A model generated the notes under the pieces. That model was not told the origin of the DNA, ran no database searches, and was given only the letters and a program-made list of their open reading frames with translations. A stretch of 64,000 nucleotides of DNA, taken from the NCBI RefSeq assembly GCF_900091515.1, contig NZ_LT607410.1, forward strand, positions 1-64,000. Direction: 5' to 3'. Origin of the DNA: Micromonospora purpureochromogenes (GTDB taxonomy: Bacteria > Actinomycetota > Actinomycetes > Mycobacteriales > Micromonosporaceae). Position 1 is the stretch's first letter, and the number at the start of each line of letters is the position of its first letter. Of the stretch, positions 16,990 through 25,957 are shown one piece after another. Position numbers and translations under genes: made by a program.

Positions 16990-18684
16990 CTACGGAGCCG
17001 GGATCACCCCGACGTCGACGACCACGGTGCCGCCGTCGGTCACCTCGATCACCGTGCTGTCCGCGTACGGAGCGTTGTACGGGGCGGTGGGCACGGACGT
17101 GACGTCGGAGTCGGTGGCGTCGTCGCCCACGTTCGGCGTGGTCACCTGCCAGCCGTAGCGCAGGTTCACGCGCACCACGTACCGCCCCGGCGGCACCGCG
17201 CGCGCGTACGCGCCCACGTACGGGTACGCACGGAGTTCGGTGGTCGCCGCACCTTCGGGAAGGAACTCGACGTTGTACGTCGCCTCGCCGTAGCCACCCA
17301 GCGGCTCACCCGCGTCGCGCTGCCCGTCGCGGTCCTCGTCGTACCAGACGGTGCCTTCGATGGTGCCCTGCGGGCGGTAGCTGGTGACCGCCTGGCGCGA
17401 GTTGTTCGCCGGGTTCAGGTCGTCGTTGGCGGACTGGACCGTGGCGGTGGCGACGAACTGCCCCTGAGGGGTACCGGCACCGAAGGTGACCGAGAGCGGC
17501 AGGTAGTGGTACTGGTACCGCTCCACGGACGCGTAGGTGCACTCCCAGTACCCGGCTCCGGTCTCCGCGTCCTGTCCGGGCTCGCAGGCCCAGTCCGTAC
17601 CGCTCGCTCCGCCCTCGGTGGGGCGGACGGTGGGCGCCAGGGCGAGCCGGACCCGTACGTCCCGAGCCGGATCGTCGGCGAGGTTCTCCACCACGACGCC
17701 GATCTCGACGGCTTCGCCGGGGCCGACCTCCTCCTCGAGGAGCACGACGTTGGTGACGGCGATGTCCGCCGGCGCCACCGGCACCGGCCCCGCGTATCGG
17801 TACGTCACCTCCGTCCGTGCGGGCTCTACCCGCCAGACCCGGCTCGAGCTCGTCAGGGTGCCGGGAATGGCGAATTGCTGGTCAGCGGCGCCGGGACCGG
17901 TCCGCAGTGCGAGCGTGACGGAAGCGGCCGCGTTCGGTTCGAGCGGTCCCGCCGTGCAGATCACCTGGTCCGTCCCGGTCACGCAGTCCCAGGCACCGGC
18001 GTCGTTGACGGGAGCACCGTCGACGGTCACTCCGGCGGGCAGGTCGACGACCAGCCTCAGGTCCTGGGCGGTGGCCGTCCCCACGTTCTTCGCGGTGAAC
18101 GTCGGATTCACCGGGCCGCCCTCAAGGGGCACGTCGGTCTGCCACCAGACGCCGGTGTCCGGGCCGGGCAGCAGCTGAAGGTCCGCGACCTCCGCGTACG
18201 TGGTCTTCAGCTGGTCGGTGTTGTTGTTGGTCGCCGCCTCCCGGGCGTTCGTGGAGACCGTGGCTCCGATGGTCGCGACCGTGCCGGCGGGGGCCGGGGG
18301 CAGCGAAAAGTAGATGCGCAGCGGCTCGGCAACGCCGCCCGCCGGCACCGGGCCGTAGATGTTGGTGCAGACGAAGGTCGCGTAATCGCACTGCCAGGAC
18401 GGGTCGCCGACGATGGCGCTCCCGGCGGGAAGCTTGAACGCGATCTTGGCGTCCTCCGCCACGGCCGCGCCGGCATTGGCGACGTCGGCCCGGACGGCCA
18501 CGGTCACCCGACTGCTCTCGATCTTGGCGACGGTGGTCAGGGGAACGAGATCGAGCGTGAGGTCGGGCCGCGGCGCGGGTCCGGCGAGGGCCGGACCGGC
18601 CGGCACCCCGACGAGGGCGGCTGTGGCAAGGGTGAGCAGGGCGACTCCGGACCCCAGGACAGGGCGTCGATCAGGGTGAGGCAT
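16990..18684 (-). CDS. Secreted DUF11/CARDB-like repeat protein with SdrD-B-like domain
   Basis: A 564-residue exported protein. The signal peptide covers about residues 1-34 (basic MPHPDRR, hydrophobic ALLTLATAALVGVPAGPALA). Three or four Ig-like repeats of DUF11/CARDB type follow (ADVANAGAAVAEDAKIAF; FTAKNVGTATAQDLRLVVDL; VVENLADDPARDVRVRLAL). A C-terminal domain (about 455-560) opens GTIEGTVWYDEDRDGQRDAG, a calcium-binding SdrD-B-like signature. No sortase motif or membrane anchor is seen. It probably acts in cell-surface or matrix binding. It lies between the two copies of the 30-bp repeat and appears inserted. Confidence 0.82.
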   Translation of the reverse strand: MPHPDRRPVLGSGVALLTLATAALVGVPAGPALAGPAPRPDLTLDLVPLTTVAKIESSRVTVAVRADVANAGAAVAEDAKIAFKLPAGSAIVGDPSWQCDYATFVCTNIYGPVPAGGVAEPLRIYFSLPPAPAGTVATIGATVSTNAREAATNNNTDQLKTTYAEVADLQLLPGPDTGVWWQTDVPLEGGPVNPTFTAKNVGTATAQDLRLVVDLPAGVTVDGAPVNDAGAWDCVTGTDQVICTAGPLEPNAAASVTLALRTGPGAADQQFAIPGTLTSSSRVWRVEPARTEVTYRYAGPVPVAPADIAVTNVVLLEEEVGPGEAVEIGVVVENLADDPARDVRVRLALAPTVRPTEGGASGTDWACEPGQDAETGAGYWECTYASVERYQYHYLPLSVTFGAGTPQGQFVATATVQSANDDLNPANNSRQAVTSYRPQGTIEGTVWYDEDRDGQRDAGEPLGGYGEATYNVEFLPEGAATTELRAYPYVGAYARAVPPGRYVVRVNLRYGWQVTTPNVGDDATDSDVTSVPTAPYNAPYADSTVIEVTDGGTVVVDVGVIPAP

Positions 18685-18857
18685 TGAGTCCCTCAGTCGT
18701 AGGAGACCGTCGTCGTCGCGTACGGCAGCCGACGACGACGCCGTCCGGCGGCCCGCACGGTGGCGGAGCGGCCGTCCGAGGAGCCACGGCGGCAGCTCCG
18801 CCTATCGGACGTCCACGACCGTGGATTCGTTACACGATCCCCCCAATCAGAGCATCG
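18685..18857. other. Promoter region of the secreted-protein gene
   Basis: No gene is supported. The segment is GC-rich and holds the 5' region of the minus-strand secreted-protein gene. It ends at the second copy of the 30-bp repeat, so it probably arrived with that gene. Confidence 0.45.
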
Positions 18858-18887
18858 GAGCAGACCGACCGCCTGATCCTCAGGTAG
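18858..18887 (+). repeat. 30-bp direct repeat, copy 2 (stranded NUDIX tail)
   Basis: Encodes EQTDRLILR plus a TAG stop, a near-copy of the NUDIX C-terminus, with no NUDIX gene in front of it. It overlaps the 3' end of the EamA transporter gene (stop at 18880-18882). In the ancestral order the NUDIX and EamA genes therefore probably converged and overlapped by a few bases. Confidence 0.88.
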
Positions 18888-19761
18888 TCCCGGCCGGCGC
18901 CGGCTCGGCCCGGGCCGGCGCGACGGCCTCCGCCCGCCCGCCGGTGCGTTCCGCCCCGATCCCGGCGACCACCACGAAGGCGATCCCCAGCACCGGCGCG
19001 ACGCCCGGCACCTGGCGCAGCGCGACCAGCCCCACCACCAGGGCGATCGCCGGTTCCAGGCTCATCAGGGTGCCGAAGGCGGCGGTGGTGAGCCGGCGCA
19101 GGGCGAGCAGTTCCAGGACGAACGGGACGACCGGCAGCAGCACCGCCAGCCCGAGCCCGGCCAGCACCACCCGCCAGGTCAGGTCGGCGAAGACCGACGG
19201 CCCGACGGCGACGGTGGCGACCAGGGCGGCCACCGGCATCGACACGGCAAGGCCGCGCAGCCCGGAGACCTCGTCGCCGACCCGTTGGGTGAGCAGGATG
19301 TACGCCGCCCAGCACGCCCCGGCGGCCAGCGCGTAGCCGACGCCCAGCAGGTCGGCCCCGCCGCGCCACGGCTCGGTGAGCAGCAGCACCCCGACGGCGG
19401 CGAGCGCCGGCCAGAGCTTGGTCCCGCCCCGGCCGCGGGCCACCGCGACACCGAGCGGGCCGAGGAACTCCAGCGCGCTCGCCGTTCCCAGCGGCAACCG
19501 GGCCACCGCGGCCATGAACAGGATGGTGATGCCCGCCGTCACCACGCCGAGCGCCAGGCAGGCCCGCAGCGCGGACCGGCTGAGGGCGGACGGACGCGGG
19601 CGCACCAGCACCGCCAGCAGCACCCCGGCCCAGGCCAGCCGGAGCCAGGCGGCGCCCTCGGGGCCGACCTGGTCGAAGAGCCCGACCGAGGCGGCCAGGC
19701 CGAGTTGCACGAAGATCATCGAGGCGAACGCCATCGTCGAGCCGGCGCGGGTGGGAGTCAT
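18880..19761 (-). CDS. EamA-family (DMT) transporter
   Basis: A 293-residue, ten-helix drug/metabolite transporter with two EamA repeats (about 10-135 and 145-270). Helical blocks such as [30 protein letters not shown] and [20 protein letters not shown] are clear. It is similar to RhtA-type threonine/homoserine exporters; the substrate is not determined. ATG 19761 is the start. It is divergent from a LysR regulator 84 bp away, which probably controls it. Confidence 0.88.
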   Translation of the reverse strand: MTPTRAGSTMAFASMIFVQLGLAASVGLFDQVGPEGAAWLRLAWAGVLLAVLVRPRPSALSRSALRACLALGVVTAGITILFMAAVARLPLGTASALEFLGPLGVAVARGRGGTKLWPALAAVGVLLLTEPWRGGADLLGVGYALAAGACWAAYILLTQRVGDEVSGLRGLAVSMPVAALVATVAVGPSVFADLTWRVVLAGLGLAVLLPVVPFVLELLALRRLTTAAFGTLMSLEPAIALVVGLVALRQVPGVAPVLGIAFVVVAGIGAERTGGRAEAVAPARAEPAPAGTT

Positions 19762-19818
19762 GTCCCCCAGTAGAGCCGGTGACCACCGTTCACGTCCACG
19801 TGCCATTACTGGACACAC

Positions 19819-19837
19819 TGTTAGGCGATACCGAACA
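19819..19837. promoter_or_regulatory. Candidate LysR operator
   Basis: TGTTAGG CGATA CCGAACA is an imperfect palindrome (six of seven positions pair) in the 84-bp gap between the divergent EamA and LysR genes. It resembles the T-N11-A boxes bound by LysR-type regulators. Confidence 0.5.
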
Positions 19838-19845
19838 ATGCCGGG

Positions 19846-20760
19846 ATGGACCTGCGTCGCCTCCGGTTGCTCCGCGAGCTGGCCCGGCTCGGCTCCATGC
19901 GCGCGGTCGCCGACGAGCTGGGCGTCACCACCTCGACCGTGTCCCAGCAGCTCGCCGTGCTGACCCGTGAGGTCGGCGCCGAGCTGATCGAGCCACACGG
20001 CCGCCGGGTCCGGCTCACGCCCTCCGGGCGCCGGCTCGCCGAGCACGCCGTGACGATCCTGGCGGCCGTCGACGCGGCCCGCCTCGACCTCGACCCGCAG
20101 GCCGAGCCGGCCGGCACCGTGCGGGTCGCCGGCTTCGCCACCGCCGTCCGGCGCTCGCTGCTGCCGGTCACCGCCGACCTCGCCGCCCGCCACCCGAAGG
20201 TCCGGCTGCGCATCCATGAACACGAGCCGGCCGAGGCGTACGCGCTGCTCGCGGCGGACGATGTCGACCTCGCATTGACCTACGACTACCACCTGGCGCC
20301 GGCACCCTTCGACCAGACCGTCGAGGCGACCCCGCTCTGGTCCGCCGCGTGGAGCCTGGGCGTGCTCGCCGACGGCCCGCCGGCCGCCGGCACCGCGCCC
20401 CAGGTCTTCGGCCGCTTCGCGGCGCACGACTGGATCGTCAACTCCCGCAACACGGCCGACGAGGTGGTGGTCCGCACCATCGCCTCGATGGCCGGCTTCG
20501 AGCCCCGGATCGCGCACCGGGTGGACAGCCTCGAACTCGTCCAGGACCTGATCGTCGCCGGGCTGGGCGTCGGCCTGCTCCCGTCCGACCAGCCGACCGT
20601 GCCCGGCGTACGCCTGCTCCCCCTGACCGACCCGGAGGCCCGGCTGCGGTCGTACGCGGTCATCCGGCGCGGCCGGACCGCCTGGCCTCCGCTCGCCCTG
20701 ATCCTCGACCTGCTCAAGGCCCGCGCGGGCGGACCGGTCGGGGGTGGCCCCGGGGCGTGA
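19846..20760 (+). CDS. LysR-family transcriptional regulator
   Basis: A 304-residue regulator. The N-terminal winged helix-turn-helix begins [20 protein letters not shown] and has [20 protein letters not shown] as the recognition part. A periplasmic-binding-like effector domain follows from about residue 85. It is divergent from the EamA exporter, the usual arrangement for LysR control of an adjacent transporter. The terminator hairpin overlaps its stop codon. Confidence 0.92.
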   Translation: MDLRRLRLLRELARLGSMRAVADELGVTTSTVSQQLAVLTREVGAELIEPHGRRVRLTPSGRRLAEHAVTILAAVDAARLDLDPQAEPAGTVRVAGFATAVRRSLLPVTADLAARHPKVRLRIHEHEPAEAYALLAADDVDLALTYDYHLAPAPFDQTVEATPLWSAAWSLGVLADGPPAAGTAPQVFGRFAAHDWIVNSRNTADEVVVRTIASMAGFEPRIAHRVDSLELVQDLIVAGLGVGLLPSDQPTVPGVRLLPLTDPEARLRSYAVIRRGRTAWPPLALILDLLKARAGGPVGGGPGA

Positions 20761-20777
20761 TCACCCCGGGGCCACCC
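20742..20777. terminator. Terminator overlapping the LysR stop
   Basis: GGGTGGCCCCGGGG at 20742-20755 pairs perfectly with 20764-20777 over an 8-nt loop. It lies between the convergent LysR and DHA2 transporter genes. Confidence 0.8.
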
Positions 20778-20804
20778 GGCCGACGCCGGACATGATCGGC
20801 TCGG

Positions 20805-22481
20805 TCATAGCATGGTCTGCGACTTCGCCTCCATGTCGGCGGCGGCCTCCTCCTTCGACTCCTTCGTGATCGGCTTCCCGCCGGGGGCGGGCGCCTTGCC
20901 GCCGAGCGGGTCGGCGCCGCCGGTCGCGCCCTGCGGGCCGGCCCCGCGCAGCTGGTCGTCCGGCAGGGCCAGGGTGACCAGCACCGCCAGGATGGCGATC
21001 AGGCCGGCGGTCAGGAAGACCATGTCCAGCGACTCGACGAAGGCGGCCTGGATGGCGGCCCGCACCGGCCCCGGCAGGGCCAGGATGGTGGCCGGGTCGT
21101 TGATCGAGATGTCGGCCCCACCGCTGGCCACGACGGCGGCGCGCTGCTCCGGCGGGAGCTGGGCGATCGCCGCCGGCAGCCGGTCGGCGAGCTGCGCGGT
21201 CAGCCGGGAGGAGAGCACCGCGCCGAGGATCGCCACCCCGAACGAGCCGCCCAGCGACCGGAAGAACGTCGCCGAGGAGGTGCCGGCGCCCAGGTCACGG
21301 ACGTCGACCGCGTTCTGCACCGCGAGGATCAGCGACTGCATGCACAGGCCCAGCCCGACGCCGATCACCACCATGAAACCGAACGCCACCCAGAGCGAGG
21401 TCTCCACCTCCAGCCGGGTGAAGAGCAGCATGCCGGCCAGCAGCACCACCGAGCCGACCACCGGGAACCACTTGTACCGGCCGATCCGGCTCATCGCCCG
21501 GCCGGTGAGGACCGAGGTGACGATGATCCCGGCCATCATCGGCAGCATCAGCAGACCGCTGCGGGTCGGCGAGGCGCCCTTGACGATCTGGAGGTACAGC
21601 GGGATGAAGATGATCGACCCGAACATCACCAGACCGAGCACGAAGCCGGCCGAGTTGGCCAGCGCGAAGGTGGGGCTGCGGAACAGCCGCAGCGGCAGGA
21701 TCGGCTCGGCGACCCGGGCCTCCTGCACCACGAAGAGCAGCCCGAGGACCGCCCCGGCGACGAAGAGCCCGATGATCACCCCGGAGTCCCAGGCGTACTC
21801 GTTGCCGCCCCAGCTCAGCGCGAGCAGCAGGGCGCTCACCCCGGCCACCAGCAGCCCGGCGCCGAGCCAGTCGATCGCGTGCTCCCGCCGCTCGAACGGG
21901 ATCAGCCGCATGACGTGGTAGCAGACCACGATCGCCAGGATCGCCAGCGGCACGTTGATGTAGAAGATCCACCGCCAGTTCGTCTCGGCGAAGTAGCCGC
22001 CGACCAGCGGCCCGGCCACCGACGACAGGCCGAAGACCGCGCCGAAGAGTCCCTGGTAGCGGCCCCGCTCCCGGGGTGAGACCACGTCGGAGATGATGGT
22101 GAACGCCAGCGTCATCAGGCCGCCCGCGCCGAGTCCCTGGATGCCCCGGGTGACGATCAGCTGGGTCATGTCCTGCGACAGGCCGGCCAGCAGCGAGCCG
22201 AGCAGGAACGTGCCGATCGAGAAGAGGAAGACCGGTCGGCGGCCGTACAGGTCGGCCATCTTGCCGTACAGCGGGGTGGACGCCGTGGAGGCGAGCAGGT
22301 ACGCGGTCACCACCCACGAGTAGTGGTTGATGCCACCCAACTCCCCGACGATGGTGGGCAGCGCCGTACCGACGATGGTCTGGTCGAGCGCGGCCAGCAG
22401 CATCCCGGTCATCAGGCCGAACATCAGCAGGCGGATCTGGCGGGCGTTGAGCAGCGGGCGGCCCTGGGCTTCCGTGGTCAT
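20805..22481 (-). CDS. DHA2-family (EmrB/QacA) multidrug MFS transporter
   Basis: A 558-residue drug/proton antiporter of the 14-helix DHA2 group. Motif C-like and family motifs are visible: LDQTIVGTALPTIVGELG in helix 1, GKMADLYGRRPVF between helices 2 and 3 (motif A), and GLGAGGLMTLAFTIISD. The hydrophilic tail (from about residue 525) is Gly/Pro/Lys-rich. ATG 22481 is the start; upstream in-frame sequence is not homologous. It is divergent from the truncated MFS gene at 22563. Confidence 0.92.
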   Translation of the reverse strand: MTTEAQGRPLLNARQIRLLMFGLMTGMLLAALDQTIVGTALPTIVGELGGINHYSWVVTAYLLASTASTPLYGKMADLYGRRPVFLFSIGTFLLGSLLAGLSQDMTQLIVTRGIQGLGAGGLMTLAFTIISDVVSPRERGRYQGLFGAVFGLSSVAGPLVGGYFAETNWRWIFYINVPLAILAIVVCYHVMRLIPFERREHAIDWLGAGLLVAGVSALLLALSWGGNEYAWDSGVIIGLFVAGAVLGLLFVVQEARVAEPILPLRLFRSPTFALANSAGFVLGLVMFGSIIFIPLYLQIVKGASPTRSGLLMLPMMAGIIVTSVLTGRAMSRIGRYKWFPVVGSVVLLAGMLLFTRLEVETSLWVAFGFMVVIGVGLGLCMQSLILAVQNAVDVRDLGAGTSSATFFRSLGGSFGVAILGAVLSSRLTAQLADRLPAAIAQLPPEQRAAVVASGGADISINDPATILALPGPVRAAIQAAFVESLDMVFLTAGLIAILAVLVTLALPDDQLRGAGPQGATGGADPLGGKAPAPGGKPITKESKEEAAADMEAKSQTML

Positions 22482-22562
22482 CCCGCCTTCTATCCAGGAC
22501 CGTGCGGAACATGCGCCCCGGGCGGGAAAACCCGTCGACAGGCCGGCTGACGCTCGGCGACC

Positions 22563-23321
22563 ATGCCGCCCGTGAGACTGCTCCGCCGGCTGGCCCTGGA
22601 CCTCACGCCGCTGCGTACCTCGCGGGACTTCCGGCTGGTCTTCGCCGCGGCGGGGGTGTCCGGCTTCGGGTCGTTCATCACCTACGTGACGCTGCCGTAC
22701 CAGGTGTACCAGCTCACCGGTGATCCGCTGCTGGTCGGCCTGCTCGGCGTCTGCGAGCTCGTACCCCTGCTCCTGATGGCCTTCGTCGGCGGCGCGCTCG
22801 CCGACTACCTGGACCGGCGGCGGCTGGTGCTCGGCGGCGAGATCGGCTTCACGCTGCTCTGCGGGGTGTTGCTGGTCAACTCGCTGTCGGCGGCGCCGCG
22901 CCTGTGGCTGCTCTACGTGGTGGCGGCCGCGACCGCGGCGCTGGACGGGGTGCAACGCCCGGCCATGGAGGGGCTCACCCCCCGGATCGTCACGCCCGAC
23001 GAGATCCCGGCGGCGGGCGCGCTGAACTCGCTACGGATGGACGTGGCCCAGCTCGGCGGCCCGGCCGTCGCCGGCGTGCTGATCGCCTCCGTGGACCTGG
23101 CCTGGGTGTACGCCATCGACCTGGCCACCTTCGCGTTCTCGCTGGCCTGCCTGGCGCTGGTCCGGGCGGTCCCGCCACCGCCGGCCGCCGGCCGGCCGTC
23201 GCTGCGCTCGGTGGTCACCGGCCTGCGGTACGCCCGCAGCCGCCCCGAACTGCTCGGCACCTACCTGGTCGACATCAAAGCGATTGCCCCCACCCGCGTC
23301 ACCCCCGACCCGGCCCGTTGA
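22563..23321 (+). pseudogene. 3'-truncated MFS transporter (EntS-like)
   Basis: The frame begins MPPVRLLRRLALDLTPLRTS and covers the first six to seven helices of an EntS/enterobactin-exporter-like MFS protein. Family members are about 420 residues. Homology is intact to LLGTYLVDI (about residue 237) and then breaks into KAIAPTRVTPDPAR and a stop. The second half is missing. The stop codon lies inside the hairpin at 23319, suggesting a deletion between the gene and the next intergenic region. Confidence 0.8.
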
Positions 23322-23375
23322 TCATGAAGTTGTTGTCCCGACCCGCCGGACCGGTCGACAACAACTTCATGATCA
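23319..23375. terminator. 19-bp perfect inverted repeat (dispersed hairpin family)
   Basis: TGATCATGAAGTTGTTGTC at 23319-23337 is repeated as its exact reverse complement at 23357-23375 with a 19-nt loop. It sits between convergent genes and overlaps both stops. A related hairpin with GATCAAGAAGT in the stem occurs at 49158-49217, so it belongs to a repeated intergenic element type. Confidence 0.8.
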
Positions 23376-23918
23376 GCGCGAGCCGAACTCTTCGACGATC
23401 GCGGTGCAGAAGGCGGGGAGGTCGGCGGGTTTGCGGCTGCTGACCAGGCCGTTGTCCGTCACGACCGGCTCGTCCAGCCAGGTGGCGCCGGCGTTGGTGA
23501 GGTCGGTGCGCAGGCTGGGCCAGGAGGTGATCCGCCTGCCGCGCACCACGTCGGCCTCGACCAGCGTCCACGGGCCGTGGCAGATCACCCCGACCGGCTT
23601 GCCGGCGTCGAAGAACGCCTTCACGAACCGGACCGCGTCCGGGTCGGTCCGCAGGAAATCCGGGTTCGCCACGCCGCCCGGCAGCACCAGTGCGTCGTAG
23701 CCACCGGCGTCCGCGTCGGCCACGGTCACGTCGACGCCGTACGTCGTGCCGTGGTCGAGGTGGTTGAAGGACTGGATCGAGCCGGGCTTGAGCGACACCA
23801 GCTCCACCGTCGCGCCCGCCCGCTCGACCGCCTGGCGCGGCTTCACGTACTCGACCTCCTCCACGCCGTCCGCGGCGAGGAAGGCGATCCGCCTGCCCTG
23901 CAGTGTCGTCGCTGCCAT
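23373..23918 (-). CDS. DJ-1/PfpI-family protein (glutamine amidotransferase-like)
   Basis: A 181-residue class I glutamine-amidotransferase-like protein. The nucleophile elbow GVICHGPW carries the reactive cysteine, and GGVANPDFLR and FFDAGKPVG are typical of PfpI/YhbO proteases and glyoxalase-III-like deglycases. It is cytoplasmic and probably acts in stress protection. Its 3' end lies at the hairpin at 23319. Confidence 0.9.
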   Translation of the reverse strand: MAATTLQGRRIAFLAADGVEEVEYVKPRQAVERAGATVELVSLKPGSIQSFNHLDHGTTYGVDVTVADADAGGYDALVLPGGVANPDFLRTDPDAVRFVKAFFDAGKPVGVICHGPWTLVEADVVRGRRITSWPSLRTDLTNAGATWLDEPVVTDNGLVSSRKPADLPAFCTAIVEEFGSR

Positions 23919-24034
23919 GTCGTGTTTCTCCTCTCCGGGGTGTCCCTCGTCGGTTCCCGGGCCCGAATGCCCGAAACGTGGCGCCCGGCCGCCGGGGATG
24001 TTTGGCCCGGGACCCTCGGGGGAGTCGGGAAGGC

Positions 24035-25957
24035 ATGGCAGGAGCAGCAGCGGAACAGCGCCGGCTGGCCACCGTCGTGGAGAGCTGGCTCGGGCGCCCG
24101 GTCCTGGTCGTCGGGGACGCCATGCTGGACGAGTGGCGGTTCGCCGAATCCGACCGGCTCTGTCGCGAGGCGCCCGCCCCCGTCCTCACCCTGCGCCGGC
24201 GCATCTCCGCCGCCGGCGGCGCCGCCAACACGGCGGTCAACATCGCCACCCTCGGCGGCCGGGCGCTGCTGGTCGCCCCGGTCGGCGCCGACGTGGCCGG
24301 CGACGAACTGCACGACTGCCTGGACCGGGCCGGGGTCTGGGACCGTACGGTCGGTCAGCCGCACCGGCCGACGCCGGTGAAGCGGCGGATGCTCGCCGGC
24401 AACCAGATCCTGCTCCGGGAGGACTCCGGCGACCCGGAGGACGCGCTCGACGACGACGGGGTGCGGGACCTGCTCACCGCGCTGGACTGCGCGACCGAGG
24501 AGCTGAAGGCGGCCGCCGGTGGCGCCACGCCCACCCTGGTCGTCTGCGACTACGGCCTGGGCGCGCTGCCCGCGCCGGTGCGCGCCTGGCTGGTCGCCAA
24601 CCGCGAGCGCTACACCACCGTCGCCCTGGACGCGCACGACCTGGCCGACTGGCGGGGCCTCGCCCCGACCGTGGTGACCCCGAGCTTCGCCGAGGCGACC
24701 CGGCTGCTGGCCCGCGCCGCCGCCGGCTTCGGCGCCGCGCCGCGTCCCGCCGGCCGGACCGCCGCCGGCCCGGACCTGCACCTGGACCACCCGCCGGTCG
24801 ACCCGGCCGACGGCCCGTCCGAGCTGATTGTCGGCGCGGCCCCGGGCGGCGCCGGCGCACGCCTCTCCGCCACCGGTGATCGGTCCGGTGTGGTCGGCAC
24901 CGGTCCGACCGGCGAGCCCACACCCGGCGAGGACCGGGTGGCGATGACCGGCGACGGGCTGAGCGTCACCGGCACCGGGGTCACCGTGAACACCGCCGCC
25001 GGCGACGGCGTCGACCGGGCGGTGCTGGCCGAGTCGCGGCTGGAGGAACTGCGCGAGCACACCGGCGCGGACGTGGTGGCGGTGACCCTGGACACCGAGG
25101 GGGCGGTGGTCGGCGGGGCCGACGGGGAGCCCCGGCGCAGCCACAGCACACCCGTCCCGGCCAGCCACGCGGTCGGCGCCGGGGACGCGTACCTGGCGGC
25201 GATGACGCTGGCCCTGGCGGCCGACGCGCCGCTGCCGACCGCGGCCCAGCTGGCCCAGCTCGCCGCGACCATCACCGTGTCGGACACCGGCACCTGCGTC
25301 TGCCGCCGAGAGGACCTGCTCGCCGCGCTGGGCACCACGGCGGACGGTACGGCCCACCCGACGCTGGTCGGCACGGCCGAGCTGGCCGCGATCGTCGGCG
25401 ACCACCGGCGCGCCGGCCGCTCGATCGTCTTCACCAACGGCTGCTTCGACGTGCTGCACCCCGGACACGTGCGCTACCTGGAGCAGGCCCGCGGGCTGGG
25501 CGACCTGCTGGTGGTGGCGGTCAATTCCGACGGCAGCGTCCGCCGGCTCAAGGGCCCGGACCGGCCGGTCAACCCGGTCGAGGACCGGACCGCCCTGCTC
25601 GCCGCGCTGTCCTGTGTGGACCACGTGGTGGTCTTCGAGGAGGACTCACCGGCCGCGCTGATCGAGACCGTCCGGCCCGACGTGTACGTCAAGGGCGGCG
25701 ACTACCCGCCGGAGATGGTGCCGGAGGCGCCGCTGGTGCGCCGGCTCGGCGGTCAGGTCCGCACCCTCGGGTACGTGCCGGACCGCTCCACCTCGGCGAT
25801 CATCGAACGGATCCGCGCTCAGGCGACCCCGTCGCCACAGCCAGCGCAGTCGACCCGGTCGCCGCAGGCCACCCGGTCGGCGCAGTCCACCCGGTCGCCG
25901 CAGTCCACCCGGTCGGCGCAGTCCGGAGCCCCGCAGCGGATGGGCAGGTCGGCGTGA
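24035..25957 (+). CDS. hldE: HldE-like bifunctional heptose-7-phosphate kinase / heptose-1-phosphate transferase
   Basis: A 640-residue two-domain enzyme for ADP-heptose synthesis. The N-terminal PfkB kinase (about 15-430) starts VLVVGDAMLDEWRFAESDR and has SAAGGAANTAVNIATLGG and the catalytic VGAGDAYLAAM. It is interrupted by about 90 low-complexity residues (about 230-330; rich in Gly, Ala and Thr). The C-terminal cytidylyltransferase domain (about 460-595) has FTNGCFDVLHPGHVRYLEQA and VKGGDYPPEM. The last 45 residues are QSTRSP-type repeats. ATG 24035 follows GGGGGAGTCGGGAAGG. The GT2 gene overlaps it by 4 bp, so the heptose is probably used in a nearby surface glycan. Confidence 0.88.
   Translation: MAGAAAEQRRLATVVESWLGRPVLVVGDAMLDEWRFAESDRLCREAPAPVLTLRRRISAAGGAANTAVNIATLGGRALLVAPVGADVAGDELHDCLDRAGVWDRTVGQPHRPTPVKRRMLAGNQILLREDSGDPEDALDDDGVRDLLTALDCATEELKAAAGGATPTLVVCDYGLGALPAPVRAWLVANRERYTTVALDAHDLADWRGLAPTVVTPSFAEATRLLARAAAGFGAAPRPAGRTAAGPDLHLDHPPVDPADGPSELIVGAAPGGAGARLSATGDRSGVVGTGPTGEPTPGEDRVAMTGDGLSVTGTGVTVNTAAGDGVDRAVLAESRLEELREHTGADVVAVTLDTEGAVVGGADGEPRRSHSTPVPASHAVGAGDAYLAAMTLALAADAPLPTAAQLAQLAATITVSDTGTCVCRREDLLAALGTTADGTAHPTLVGTAELAAIVGDHRRAGRSIVFTNGCFDVLHPGHVRYLEQARGLGDLLVVAVNSDGSVRRLKGPDRPVNPVEDRTALLAALSCVDHVVVFEEDSPAALIETVRPDVYVKGGDYPPEMVPEAPLVRRLGGQVRTLGYVPDRSTSAIIERIRAQATPSPQPAQSTRSPQATRSAQSTRSPQSTRSAQSGAPQRMGRSA
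25847..25918 (+). repeat. 18-bp tandem repeat in the hldE 3' end
   Basis: Four units of 18 bp (each with ACCCGGTCGNCG) encode QSTRSP, QATRSA, QSTRSP and QSTRSA. They form a disordered Gln/Ser/Thr/Arg tail that is absent from ordinary HldE proteins. Copy number may vary between strains. Confidence 0.85.
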
